This document shows, piece by piece, positions 34,355 to 42,179 of a stretch of 42,179 nucleotides of DNA. The notes beneath the pieces are model-generated. The model made no database searches. It was not told the origin of the DNA and saw only the letters and a program-made list of their open reading frames with translations. How positions within the stretch are numbered: position 1 is the first letter of the stretch; the number at the start of each line of letters is the position of its first letter. This DNA is from Leptolyngbyaceae cyanobacterium M33_DOE_097 (GTDB taxonomy: Bacteria; Cyanobacteriota; Cyanobacteriia; Leptolyngbyales; Leptolyngbyaceae): the NCBI GenBank assembly GCA_015296075.1, contig DVDV01000249.1, forward strand, positions 1 through 42,179, given 5' to 3'. The position numbers and the translations under genes were made by a program.

Positions 34355-34466
34355 CCAGGGGCGAGCCTTGTTAATGTTGCTCATGCTAGCGCACGTAAAA
34401 GCGCGAACAATCTCGTTTTCAACTAAGTTGCACTCTTGTTAAGGGCGATCGCTCAACTCCCAAAAA

Positions 34467-34490
34467 CCCCGACTTTTTAATAAGTCTGGG
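34467..34490. repeat. Short palindrome of the CCCCGACTT type
   Basis: CCCCGACTT pairs with AAGTCTGGGG with one bulged T around a short A/T loop. It sits about 110 bases after hepT and may serve as its terminator; it is related to the palindrome at 33570. Confidence 0.45.
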
Positions 34491-34506
34491 GCTGGGGGTT
34501 AGTGTA

Positions 34507-34603
34507 CTAGACGTGTGGTTGACTCACTGTAAGGACGTTTCGCGAAACGTCCCTGACAGCAAGACTGACATCTCTAAAGCACCACCCTCTTCCACAGGTC
34601 TAG
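34507..34603. mobile_element. 97-base MITE of probable IS630/Tc1-mariner type
   Basis: CTAGACGTGTGG (34507-34518) and CCACAGGTCTAG (34592-34603) are inverted with 11 of 12 matches, and each end is flanked by TA (34505-34506 and 34604-34605), the duplication made by IS630/Tc1-type transposases. The centre holds a perfect 20-base palindrome GGACGTTTCGCGAAACGTCC at 34533-34552. No coding sequence. Family assignment rests on the TA flank and inverted ends only. Confidence 0.65.
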
Positions 34604-34631
34604 TACAGCATCGGGTTTTGACTTTCACCCC

Positions 34632-35177
34632 TTATTTCAACAGTCGGAAGGAGCCGTGTATCTGTTGAATCGTCGGCACTGCGCTGGGATTTTGCTTTGT
34701 GTAAAAGCTAGTGATGGAAACCGTTTGATTGCCATAGCGCACATAGGTAGTGATTGCGTCAGGAAAATCAAAGTTCGAGTCAGTAGTCCAGCGGCGGTAA
34801 GCATCACGCCCACCCAGTTTCAAAGCACCGCGTTTGATGATGCGATCGCCCGCGTCGGTGTACTTTCCCTGCTGCGCTTTTTGAACTACCGTGTCAAACG
34901 GTTGGGGAAAGATCGCGATATCTGTCTTAATGGCCGACTGGGGAGCTGTGCCACCACCTTTGTTAAGGTCAAAGTTAGTCAGCATGAGATAGTCGGTATC
35001 CCCCGTCACCTGCCAACCCTGGGGAAATTGGATGGTGTAAAGATTGCCAGCCCGGTAGGTTTGCCAGCGAGCAGCGGTTTGCGCCTGAGCGACCGTTGAC
35101 GAGAAGTCAGGCAGAGAGACAACTCCCACCAGACAAGTACCCGCGATCGCGAGGCTTAAAACAGAGTGAATTTTCAT
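34632..35177 (-). CDS. Exported PsbP/Mog1-like protein
   Basis: A 181-residue protein with a signal peptide (MKIHSVLSLAIAGTCLVGVV..., cleavage near AQA). The mature domain resembles the PsbP/Mog1 alpha-beta fold by its pattern YTIQFPQGWQVTGD, DIAIFPQPFDTVVQ, GGRDAYRRWTTDSNFDFPDAITTYVRYG and the last strand/helix IQQIHGSFRLL. Many cyanobacteria have several such proteins of unknown role, apart from CyanoP, which associates with photosystem II. Whether this one has a photosynthetic role cannot be told. It lies downstream of the Ppx/GppA gene boundary but is read in the same direction with a separate start. Confidence 0.7.
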   Translation of the reverse strand: MKIHSVLSLAIAGTCLVGVVSLPDFSSTVAQAQTAARWQTYRAGNLYTIQFPQGWQVTGDTDYLMLTNFDLNKGGGTAPQSAIKTDIAIFPQPFDTVVQKAQQGKYTDAGDRIIKRGALKLGGRDAYRRWTTDSNFDFPDAITTYVRYGNQTVSITSFYTKQNPSAVPTIQQIHGSFRLLK

Positions 35178-35251
35178 GGTCAGAGGGTTGAGTGATAGAG
35201 GTTTAGACTTTATCCGGCTGGAAAAAGTGCCACTTTACAGGGCTACCTATT

Positions 35252-36910
35252 TCACAACACCGACCAGGCCGCCGATTCCAAAACGGGCACCACTTTTAAC
35301 CCATATTGGTCTTCAAAACTCGGCTTCTTGAGGTTGAGACTCCACAGCTCTAACGCACACTCATCGCCAATTCGAGTTGGTTCTAGCAAAAGTTTCAATT
35401 CACCCGCTTCGGGATGGTACTGGCACACAACGCGCTTAACCGCACCAATTTGACGGCGATCGAGGGCAACCGCTAATCGCAAAATTGGACTGAGTTGCTC
35501 GACAATGCGGCGATGCTTTTTGCTGGTGAGGTTGCGATAGTTTTCGTGCTTCTTTTTGGGGTTGCTCTTACGGTGATAACGAGCCAGATTGGCGATCGTC
35601 TCAATTTCGATCTCGTTGTAGCCAAGCAAATCGCTGTTGCGAATTAGATAGTAGGAATGCTTGTGATGGGAATCATGGCTGACATGGTGGCCACTGTTGT
35701 GCAAAATCGCTGCCGCCCACAGCAATTCGCGTTCTTCGTCGCCCCAGTTGTGCAGCGTGCCCTTGGTTTGATCAAAGATACTCAGAGCCAAGTCAGCCAC
35801 TTGCTCACTGTGGAACAGGTTGATTCGATAGCGCTGGGCAATTCGAAGAATGCTGCGCTCTCGCACCGAGCTTTGAAACCGCATGCGGTCTTCGATTAAC
35901 CCGTGGGTCAGCATCCAGTCAACAATCATCCCTTCGCGCAGCGATCGCTCACAAATCGTGATCGACTCCATCCCCAACATCAGCATCGCTTCTTGCAGGA
36001 TCAGTGCCCCAGCCAGAATAATTTCAGCACGGCGATCGTTCAGCCCCGGAATTTGCAGCCGTTCGGCATAACTCATGCACCGCAAACGATTCACAATGTC
36101 TTGTAAATCCGTCAAGCTTAAACTGTAGCCCTGCAATGGGCTCGGCAATACACCAGAGGTCAGGCGCGCGTGGATGCAAGCCAGCGTCTCAATCGTGCCA
36201 GAGGTGCCAATTAAGCGGGGCAGATCATCCGGGTGAAGGTGAGATTTTAGCTCATCGACCGAGCGCTCCAACATGCCCCGAATGTAAGCCTGCAAAACCT
36301 GAAACTCGGCCTCACTAATCGGATCGGTTGTGACAAATTCAGAGGTCAGCCGCACGGCACCTACCTTTGTGCTGCTGAGACTTTGCGGTTCGTGACCATC
36401 GCCTAAAATCAGCTCGGTTGAGCCACCTCCAATATCGATAACGATATGGGGCTTTTCGTTAAACTCCATGCCTGACAGCACGCCTAAGTAGATGCGGCGA
36501 GCTTCTTCAGTCCCAGAGATGAGATTGACCCATAGACCCAATTCTTCTTCGACTCGGTGCAAAAAAGCACGCCCATTGGGTGCTTCTCGCACGGCACTGG
36601 TCGCAACCGCAATTGTGGACTCGGCATTGAGTGACTGCGCAATGGTTTGACATCGATGCAACGCCTCGATCGCCCGTTGCATTGCCGCATCGGTTAAGTT
36701 GCCAGTCGCTTTATCGCGATCGCCCAGGCGAACGGTTGTTTTCTCCTTAGCAATAATGGAAAAGCCAGGGAGAACGGGTAGCACTCGCACCACGACCATG
36801 TGGATCGAGTTGGTGCCAATATCAATTGCTGCCAGAATACGCTCGTGTTCGATAGCCATCACAGGGAAATTGACCAAACTTTTTTTGATCTTACGGACAG
36901 AACTGACCAT
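35252..36910 (-). CDS. ppx: Ppx/GppA family exopolyphosphatase/pppGpp phosphatase
   Basis: Releases phosphate from polyphosphate, or the 5' phosphate of pppGpp. The 552-residue protein has an actin-like ATPase core with AAIDIGTNSIHMVV, the catalytic Glu region SGTEEARRIYLG, the phosphate loop VIDIGGGSTELILGDG and IGTSGTIETLA. A C-terminal HD-like helical domain (about 340-520, AAILHNSGHHVSHDSHHKHS...ANLARYHRK) follows. Length suits the longer Ppx form. The ATG at 36910 is used; a second ATG at 36859 (MAIEHERIL) sits closer to the conserved core and is a credible alternative. No ppk gene adjoins. Confidence 0.92.
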   Translation of the reverse strand: MVSSVRKIKKSLVNFPVMAIEHERILAAIDIGTNSIHMVVVRVLPVLPGFSIIAKEKTTVRLGDRDKATGNLTDAAMQRAIEALHRCQTIAQSLNAESTIAVATSAVREAPNGRAFLHRVEEELGLWVNLISGTEEARRIYLGVLSGMEFNEKPHIVIDIGGGSTELILGDGHEPQSLSSTKVGAVRLTSEFVTTDPISEAEFQVLQAYIRGMLERSVDELKSHLHPDDLPRLIGTSGTIETLACIHARLTSGVLPSPLQGYSLSLTDLQDIVNRLRCMSYAERLQIPGLNDRRAEIILAGALILQEAMLMLGMESITICERSLREGMIVDWMLTHGLIEDRMRFQSSVRERSILRIAQRYRINLFHSEQVADLALSIFDQTKGTLHNWGDEERELLWAAAILHNSGHHVSHDSHHKHSYYLIRNSDLLGYNEIEIETIANLARYHRKSNPKKKHENYRNLTSKKHRRIVEQLSPILRLAVALDRRQIGAVKRVVCQYHPEAGELKLLLEPTRIGDECALELWSLNLKKPSFEDQYGLKVVPVLESAAWSVL

Positions 36911-37255
36911 CTCGAAAGTCTCTGTAAAATGTCTTCTTGCGATTCTGAGCTGACGCGATCACATTTCCTAAGTTCATCTGCTGCGTTTGGCAATCAGGAC
37001 AAGAACCGCTGAAATTCTGAAATCGGGTCCATTTAAGCACTTTCCAGCTTGTCCTAGTACATTTAACTGCGTGCTTTTACTGGAGCTTTAGAAGAGTTTG
37101 AAGAAAGTAAAAGGGCAAGCCCAATCTTAAATCTGATTTAGAGATTCTCTGCTTATTTCATAAACTCGTTGTCGGCTTAGACGGCCCGGTAAATTTACCC
37201 ATCAATTCAGGTGAAGAATCTATGCAACAATACTTGCAGTAGTTGGCTTGTACCA

Positions 37256-38557
37256 ATGCTCCAGATTCTACACTTTTCGGATGTCCACATGGGAAGCGGT
37301 TTTGCCCACGGCAAAATCAACCCTGAAACAGGCATTAATACGCGTCTTGAAGATTTTCGTCAGACCTTGAGCGCTTGCATCGACCGGGCGATCGCCGAAC
37401 CCGTCGATCTAGTCCTGTTTGGGGGAGATGCGTTTCCCGATGCAACGCCGCCGCCCTACGTTCACGAAGCGTTTGCCAGTCAGTTTCGACGCTTGGCCGA
37501 TGCGGAAATTCCGGCTGTGCTACTGGTGGGGAACCATGACCAACATACACAGGGGGCAGGTGGGGCCAGTCTTTGCATCTACCGGACGTTAGGGGTGCCA
37601 GGAATTGTGGTGGGCGATCGCCTGCAAACCCACACAATTCAGACACGGAATGGAGCTGTGCAGGTCGTGACGCTGCCCTGGTTGACGCGATCGAACCTGC
37701 TCACCCGCCCCGAGACGGAAGGTTTATCCCTCGGTGAGGTAAATCGGTTATTGCTGGAACGGTTGCGGGTCGCTCTTGAAGGTGAAATTCGTCAACTTGA
37801 CCCAACGCTGCCGACGGTGCTGCTGGCTCACCTCATGGTCGATACAGCGCGGTTTGGGGCTGAGCGCTTTTTAGCAGTGGGTAAAGGGTTTACGGTGCCG
37901 CTAGAGTTTCTCACACGTCCGTGTTTTGACTACGTAGCTTTAGGGCATGTTCACTGTCATCAGGTGTTGAGCCACAATCCGCCCGTGGTATATCCCGGTA
38001 GCATTGAGCGGGTTGACTTTAGTGAAGCGAAGGAAACCAAAGGCTATGTCTTCGTGAATCTGGCGAAAGGCAAAACCCACTTTGAGTTTTGCCCGCTATC
38101 GGTGCGTGCTTTTCACACCCTCGAAGTGGATCTTTCTACATTGCAGACCGATCCACAACCACGCTTGATGACCACGATTCACCAACAAGATATTCAAGAT
38201 GCGGTGGTGCGTTTGGTGTATCATCTCCGCCCCCAACAAGTTGATCAGATTGATGGAGTCGCACTGCACCAGGCACTCGCGATCGCCCATACCTACACGA
38301 TTCAACCCAATCTGGTCAGCCAACTTTCGCGCCCCCGTTTGCCCGAATTAGGGACAGGAGTGGGCATTCACCCGTTAGAAGCGCTGCAAGCTTACATTGA
38401 TAACCGAGAGGATTTAGACGACATTTCAACGGATATTTTGACCGCCGCTCAGCAGTTGATTGCCGAAACCGACCCAGCACACATTACAATTTCCCCCAAA
38501 GATTTAACCGAGATTCCAATAGCAGAAGTTTACGAGACACAATTACGGCTGCTTTGA
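37256..38557 (+). CDS. sbcD: Exonuclease SbcCD subunit D-like metallophosphoesterase
   Basis: Nuclease subunit of the SbcCD/Mre11-Rad50 complex that trims DNA ends and hairpins. The 433-residue product has the Mre11-type metal motifs in order: FSDVHMGSG (Asp9, His11), LFGGDAFPD, LLVGNHDQH, LLAHLMV and VALGHVHCHQ. A capping domain follows (about 290-380). The ATG at 37256 (MLQILHFSDVH) matches the family; an in-frame GTG at 37211 adds 15 unconserved residues. No sbcC (Rad50) gene lies within the window. The 345 bases upstream (36911-37255) contain nothing I can identify. Confidence 0.93.
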   Translation: MLQILHFSDVHMGSGFAHGKINPETGINTRLEDFRQTLSACIDRAIAEPVDLVLFGGDAFPDATPPPYVHEAFASQFRRLADAEIPAVLLVGNHDQHTQGAGGASLCIYRTLGVPGIVVGDRLQTHTIQTRNGAVQVVTLPWLTRSNLLTRPETEGLSLGEVNRLLLERLRVALEGEIRQLDPTLPTVLLAHLMVDTARFGAERFLAVGKGFTVPLEFLTRPCFDYVALGHVHCHQVLSHNPPVVYPGSIERVDFSEAKETKGYVFVNLAKGKTHFEFCPLSVRAFHTLEVDLSTLQTDPQPRLMTTIHQQDIQDAVVRLVYHLRPQQVDQIDGVALHQALAIAHTYTIQPNLVSQLSRPRLPELGTGVGIHPLEALQAYIDNREDLDDISTDILTAAQQLIAETDPAHITISPKDLTEIPIAEVYETQLRLL

Positions 38558-38616
38558 ATCGCGTATGATGCCCTAAGATTGGTCAATGCGATCGCGCCAC
38601 TTTTTCTGTTTTTCCT

Positions 38617-40497
38617 ATGAACCGCTCTGGGGTTTCTGGTTCTGAAATATCTCTCATTCGGTTGGTTTTGATTGAAGATGACCCGTTTTTCCGGATGGGT
38701 TTAGCCGCACATCTTCAACAATTTGACGATTTGCGTCTGCTCCGCGAAGTTGATTCAGCTGTGATTGCTTTAGGGGCGATTCGCGAGGTCATTGAAGCAG
38801 CCGAGACAGAACCCGTAGTTGTACTCTTAAGTTTAGATTTGCTGGGTTCTGGAGAATCGGGTTTAGCCCTTTGTCGGCAAATTCGGGGGGCGTTTCCAAC
38901 CTTGCCGATGGTGCTACTCAGCCGCCGCACCGAACCCGCCTTTCTCGCCACAGCTTACCAAACTGGCGCAACCGGATACTGTGATAAACAACGCGCGATC
39001 GCCAATTTAGTCCCCGCGATTCGTCAGGTAGCGGCTGGCTATCCCTATTGGACTGAGGGTATGCAAGCCATCACCAATCCGGTATTGCGTCGTCCTGCCC
39101 CCTCGAACCCCATTCCCCCCAACCAAACTGCGCTGGCAGTTCTGCGCCGTAATTTGCGGCTTTCTGGGGTGCAGCAAATTGATGCCGCGATCGCCGAAAT
39201 TGACGCGCAACTCCGCTATCCTCAACTGTCTTTGCTGGATGAGTTGGTCTTGACAGGGCGACGGCGAGAGTTGTTTGCGGCGCGTTGGTTGCTGCACCGC
39301 TTACTCGCGAACCCTAGAGAAACACAGATTCCCTATGAGTCGGTTGCAAGCTCCGCTGAGAGAGCTGCTGTGACTGAGCCAGTTGCATCAATGGGCGATC
39401 GCGCCATGCCTCCAACGAGTCCGCCACCAACGCGACCCACTGCAACATCGCCATCCGCAGAAGGGGCAATGGTGCGGAGTGCGGCTCCGATTGAGCCAGT
39501 TGCCACGGCAGCGATGCGATCAATCCAGGCATCGTTATTTGACTCAACTAGCAGTAAGCTGCAAGCGCGGCTTTACAACTTGACGGATGCTCCGCTCGAA
39601 ATTGACATTCTCCGCGACGACAAAAAGCGAGAATTGCTCTACATCATTCTGCGTCGGTTTGAGACCGTGTTAGACGAATTACGGTTTTCGCAAATCTCGT
39701 CGGAGGCGGTAGAGACACGCAGGTCTGAGATTTTGCATGACCTCTGGCAGCAATCCCTGATTGATTTTTTGGGACGCTATTCAACCTTCCCCACCCAGGA
39801 CGGTGAAGTCGCTGTGGTGGATCGGTTGTTGAATGATGGCGATCGCATCCAAACCGCGATTCTGGAACCCATTCCGTTTGTGGTTGAGCTGGTGCAACAC
39901 CTCGTCTTTCAAGCGCCGCTTACCATTGATGATGCTGTTTTTGCACCGGGTAGTGTGGAGGCGATGACCCGTGCCGAAATGATTTTGCACCATCTGATGG
40001 TTCAGATTGCTAACGCGGTAATTCAACCCTTACTCAATCGCTTTGGCAATATTGAGCTAGTCAAACAAACCTTTTTTGACAAACGGCTTCTCTCTACGCG
40101 AGAAGTTGAGCGCTTTCGCAATAACCTGTCCTGGCGCTATCGCACTGAGAAATACCTGACTGAACCTACCGCCATTTTTGAGAGCCGCCAGAACCTCTAT
40201 ACACTGACAGAAGCCGGAATTGCCCGCAACTCTGTTTACGCCCCGCGCAATGGCGAACTGGAGAAATTAACTGGCATTCCGCTGGTGGTGACGCTGGTGC
40301 TAGAAGGACGAGACGCGATCGCCCCCCGAGTTCGTGCGGCGGTTGCGTTTATCGGCAGTGGCGTCGTCTACGTACTCACTGAGGTGATTGGGCGCGGCAT
40401 TGGTTTAGTCGGGCGTGGCGTTATTAAGGGCATCGGCAACTCTTTGCAAGACGCTCGGTTTAACCGCATGAATCGAGATGGCGGACGCTGGCGTTAG
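38617..40497 (+). CDS. Pseudo-receiver protein with DUF3685 (Ycf55-like) domain
   Basis: A 626-residue protein. Residues 14-135 are a receiver domain: LVLIEDDPFFRMGL (acidic pair kept), VVVLLSLDLLG, MVLLSRR and GYCDK (Lys kept). At the position of the phosphorylated Asp the sequence reads Ser72 (LLS instead of LLD), so classical phosphorylation should be lost. A Pro/Ala/Thr-rich linker (about 240-300) follows, and then a long C-terminal domain of the DUF3685 type, related to plastid Ycf55, ending in a hydrophobic segment (VRAAVAFIGSGVVYVLTEVIGRGIGLVG) that may bind membrane. Function is unknown. It follows sbcD by 59 bases in the same direction. Confidence 0.85.
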   Translation: MNRSGVSGSEISLIRLVLIEDDPFFRMGLAAHLQQFDDLRLLREVDSAVIALGAIREVIEAAETEPVVVLLSLDLLGSGESGLALCRQIRGAFPTLPMVLLSRRTEPAFLATAYQTGATGYCDKQRAIANLVPAIRQVAAGYPYWTEGMQAITNPVLRRPAPSNPIPPNQTALAVLRRNLRLSGVQQIDAAIAEIDAQLRYPQLSLLDELVLTGRRRELFAARWLLHRLLANPRETQIPYESVASSAERAAVTEPVASMGDRAMPPTSPPPTRPTATSPSAEGAMVRSAAPIEPVATAAMRSIQASLFDSTSSKLQARLYNLTDAPLEIDILRDDKKRELLYIILRRFETVLDELRFSQISSEAVETRRSEILHDLWQQSLIDFLGRYSTFPTQDGEVAVVDRLLNDGDRIQTAILEPIPFVVELVQHLVFQAPLTIDDAVFAPGSVEAMTRAEMILHHLMVQIANAVIQPLLNRFGNIELVKQTFFDKRLLSTREVERFRNNLSWRYRTEKYLTEPTAIFESRQNLYTLTEAGIARNSVYAPRNGELEKLTGIPLVVTLVLEGRDAIAPRVRAAVAFIGSGVVYVLTEVIGRGIGLVGRGVIKGIGNSLQDARFNRMNRDGGRWR

Positions 40498-40547
40498 GTA
40501 GGCTCTTGGCTGAGGCTGCTTTGTGGGATGTCTGATAGCGGCAGGTG

Positions 40548-40645
40548 TTGTTAGTTCCAGTGTTTAATGAAAGGGGTTAAGGGTGGAGTAAGAACCCTGC
40601 TGCGCAGGCTTAAGTCACATTTGCCCTTCTATTCAGAAAGCGGTT
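40548..40645 (+). repeat. Dispersed mosaic repeat, head module only
   Basis: Matches the head of the copies at 5.1 and 23.5 kb: TTCCAGTGTTTAATGAAAGG, GGTTAAGGGTGGAG, AACCCTGCTGCGCAGGCTTA, then TTGCCCTTCTATTCAGAAAG. It occupies the 190-base gap between two convergent genes. Confidence 0.75.
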
Positions 40646-40687
40646 CGCCAGGTTAGGCCGCTCTTGTCAAGCGATTGGTATAACTCA

Positions 40688-41974
40688 CTACGCTCTATTC
40701 GGCTGGCGAAAAATCCCAAACACCGACGTGTACCCATGCAAGAACGTATTACTGCCGACTGGGCCAATCTCCCCGTTGCAGAAAAAGCCCCCTAAAGGAA
40801 TCGGCAAGTACCGGGCAAATAAGCTCGAATCAAAGTCAGGCTCATCATAAAGCCCTTCACCACGCCCCAGACACGAAAACATCAGCGCCCCGATTGGGGC
40901 AGGTTGCCCTTCTGATTCTCGAACGTAACGCGTCAACAGCATCTCCAGATCTTCGGCTGATGTTTCAGCGTCGCGCAGGTGAAACTGAATCCGCTGTCCC
41001 GGACGAATGCGATCGCCAATTGCGATCGCACCAACGCGTGGATCCACCCCCAACAAATTACGAATTAAGAAATCGCCTTGCTCTAACTTGGACTTAAATT
41101 CATTTTGGGCAATGCCAACAAACACATAGTTGCGTTGGGCTAACTCGCGATCGTCATCGCTCAAGTCTTGAATCAAGTCCTGCAAAACTTCTAGCGGGGT
41201 TTGCTTTTTAGCCGATGGGTTATCTCCGCCAACTAGCACCGCCTCGTTTTCCTGCTTTTCAACACTCAAAACGATATTGCGCTCGCCTTCCGTCACCCGA
41301 TAGGGATGCCCAATCGGTCGGCACCCTTGCGCCACAATACTTTCAATCACGATGTTGCCGCTCAATGCCAGCCCCACCACGCCATTGCTTTCTAACTCAC
41401 CTTCACAAAATAAACCCACGTTATTGCCAGCCGCACCACCACTGGCTAGGCCACCTACTTTGACCGCACCAGGATAGGCATAGTCTAAGCCTTGCAGCAG
41501 GTCGTTTAAGCGTCCGGCAAACGGGTCTGCTAACAAAACAAAGTGCGGTTCTTCACTCGGCGCAACCCCGATCGCGTCCACCCAAACATCGGGCGAGCCA
41601 TCCAGGTCAGGCAATTCGTCCGTTTCAATAAAGAAAGGGTGAATATTGACACCAGGCAAGGTTGCCAGAACCAGACTTAGGGCAGGGTCATCATCCTCAA
41701 TCTCTTTAGGGCGATCGCTCGCATCAACCCCAATAATGCCGCCCCCACTACAACCGACAATGGGCACCCCCGGTAGTCGCTCCTCTAACAGAGGCAGCAG
41801 CCGGGGAAACTCACTCGCAAACGAGGTCGAGATAAACACAAAACCCAAGTCAGGCGACATCTTCAAGCGATCTTGCGCCTGCTCGATGACTTCGGCAACT
41901 GCCGCTTCAAGTGATGGGCGCGTCGAAAGAGCGCTAACCCACTTCATCGAGTTGGTTTGAGAGACCTCCACCAT
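40688..41974 (-). CDS. FIST domain sensory protein
   Basis: A 428-residue protein with FIST_N (about 1-200: LGFVFISTSFASEFPRLLPLLEERL, VPIVGCSGGGIIG, FVLLADPFAGRLNDLLQGLDYAYPGA, VGGLASGG) followed by FIST_C (about 210-425: RPIGHPYRVTEGERN, DFLIRNLLGVDPRVGAIAIGD, GALMFSCLGRGEGLYDEPDFDS, PLGGFFCNGEIGPVG). FIST is a predicted small-ligand sensing module, often for amino-acid-like compounds, found alone or with signalling outputs. Here no output domain is fused. The ATG at 41974 has AAGGGA a few bases upstream; a GTG at 42025 is less likely. The remaining 205 bases to the window end hold nothing recognisable. Confidence 0.92.
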   Translation of the reverse strand: MVEVSQTNSMKWVSALSTRPSLEAAVAEVIEQAQDRLKMSPDLGFVFISTSFASEFPRLLPLLEERLPGVPIVGCSGGGIIGVDASDRPKEIEDDDPALSLVLATLPGVNIHPFFIETDELPDLDGSPDVWVDAIGVAPSEEPHFVLLADPFAGRLNDLLQGLDYAYPGAVKVGGLASGGAAGNNVGLFCEGELESNGVVGLALSGNIVIESIVAQGCRPIGHPYRVTEGERNIVLSVEKQENEAVLVGGDNPSAKKQTPLEVLQDLIQDLSDDDRELAQRNYVFVGIAQNEFKSKLEQGDFLIRNLLGVDPRVGAIAIGDRIRPGQRIQFHLRDAETSAEDLEMLLTRYVRESEGQPAPIGALMFSCLGRGEGLYDEPDFDSSLFARYLPIPLGGFFCNGEIGPVGSNTFLHGYTSVFGIFRQPNRA

Positions 41975-42179
41975 ACCGTCCCTTGTGCTGAAATGTTTAC
42001 AAAACAGAGTACCTGGAAATGGCACCGCTTACAGCAAATCCCAGCAATTCTCATTTTGAAACATTTGTACTGTAGCCAGAGTGTCTAAAGACTTGTGCAC
42101 TCAATGTTATAAACGGCAGAATGCGGGTTTCAGCCATTCATAAACGTTAAAACCGGACGTTTTTATGAGAATCATTCTC

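Noticed and set aside
37211-37255. Upstream GTG start for sbcD
   Set aside because: The added 15 residues are not like the family N-terminus, whereas the ATG at 37256 begins exactly at the conserved first strand.
1-42179. Abundant GCGATCGC palindromes as regulatory sites
   Set aside because: HIP1 is a genome-wide feature of many cyanobacteria, found equally in coding and non-coding DNA here, so individual sites are not treated as operators.
1-42179. tRNA, rRNA, tmRNA or riboswitch
   Set aside because: I looked for T-loop-like GTTCGA motifs and long conserved RNA elements in the gaps and saw none convincing; a covariance-model scan would be needed to exclude small RNAs.

Overview
The window looks like chromosomal DNA of a cyanobacterium, most likely a filamentous or Leptolyngbya/Oscillatoria-like lineage. 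The evidence is the very frequent GCGATCGC (HIP1) octamers on both strands, the cyanobacterial NDH-1 subunit NdhL, several families known mainly from cyanobacteria and plastids (DUF3007, DUF3110, DUF3685/Ycf55-like, DUF6391, a Ycf46-type AAA ATPase), an SLH-domain outer-membrane porin, and the G/C-rich palindromic intergenic repeats typical of these genomes. The lineage placement is inference; no marker RNA is present.

Layout. 0-2.5 kb: the Min division-site cluster minC-minD-minE. 2.5-5 kb: a CNNM/CorC-like membrane protein (minus), D-aminoacyl-tRNA deacylase and a stand-alone Nif11-like peptide. 5.4-7.4 kb: an exported S9 prolyl-oligopeptidase-type hydrolase bracketed by copies of a dispersed repeat. 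8.2-12.8 kb: an SLH/OprB porin preceded by a tiny overlapping leader reading frame, an exported protein with a poly-aspartate tail, and a CIA30 protein. 13-16.6 kb: ndhL, DUF3007, trpA, a Ycf46-like AAA ATPase and an SH3-domain protein, all on the plus strand. 16.8-19.3 kb: glutaminase, cobI (minus) and an alpha/beta hydrolase. 19.3-20.6 kb: an AT-rich, probably acquired HNH-nuclease gene next to a palindromic repeat. 20.8-25.1 kb: a small unknown protein, a HAD hydrolase, a ferritin-like protein, a large repeat block and an XPB-like helicase. 25.1-29 kb: a probable MITE with target duplication, an exported small protein, a Cache-HAMP sensor histidine kinase and a DUF3110 protein. 29.3-32.6 kb: a two-TM Pro-rich protein, prmC, and a convergent cyanobacterial unknown whose 3' end overlaps prmC. 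32.9-34.6 kb: DUF6391, the HepT-MntA type VII toxin-antitoxin pair and a probable IS630/Tc1-type MITE. 34.6-42 kb: a PsbP/Mog1-like exported protein, a Ppx/GppA phosphatase, SbcD, a pseudo-receiver/DUF3685 protein and a FIST sensor protein.

Most of the window is ordinary core gene content arranged as short operons or single genes. Clear functional groups are minCDE, ndhL-DUF3007-trpA (possible co-expression), the 29.3 kb membrane protein with prmC (9-base gap), and hepT-mntA (ATGA overlap). Accessory signals concentrate at 19.3-20.6, 23.1-23.6, 25.3-25.5 and 33.5-34.6 kb. I found no CRISPR array, rRNA, tRNA, prophage or transposase gene, and no unmistakable multi-gene novel system. The strongest leads are a compositionally chimeric HNH protein, two non-autonomous mobile elements, a mosaic repeat family with five copies, a leader minigene coupled to a porin, and a receiver domain that has lost its phosphorylated aspartate.
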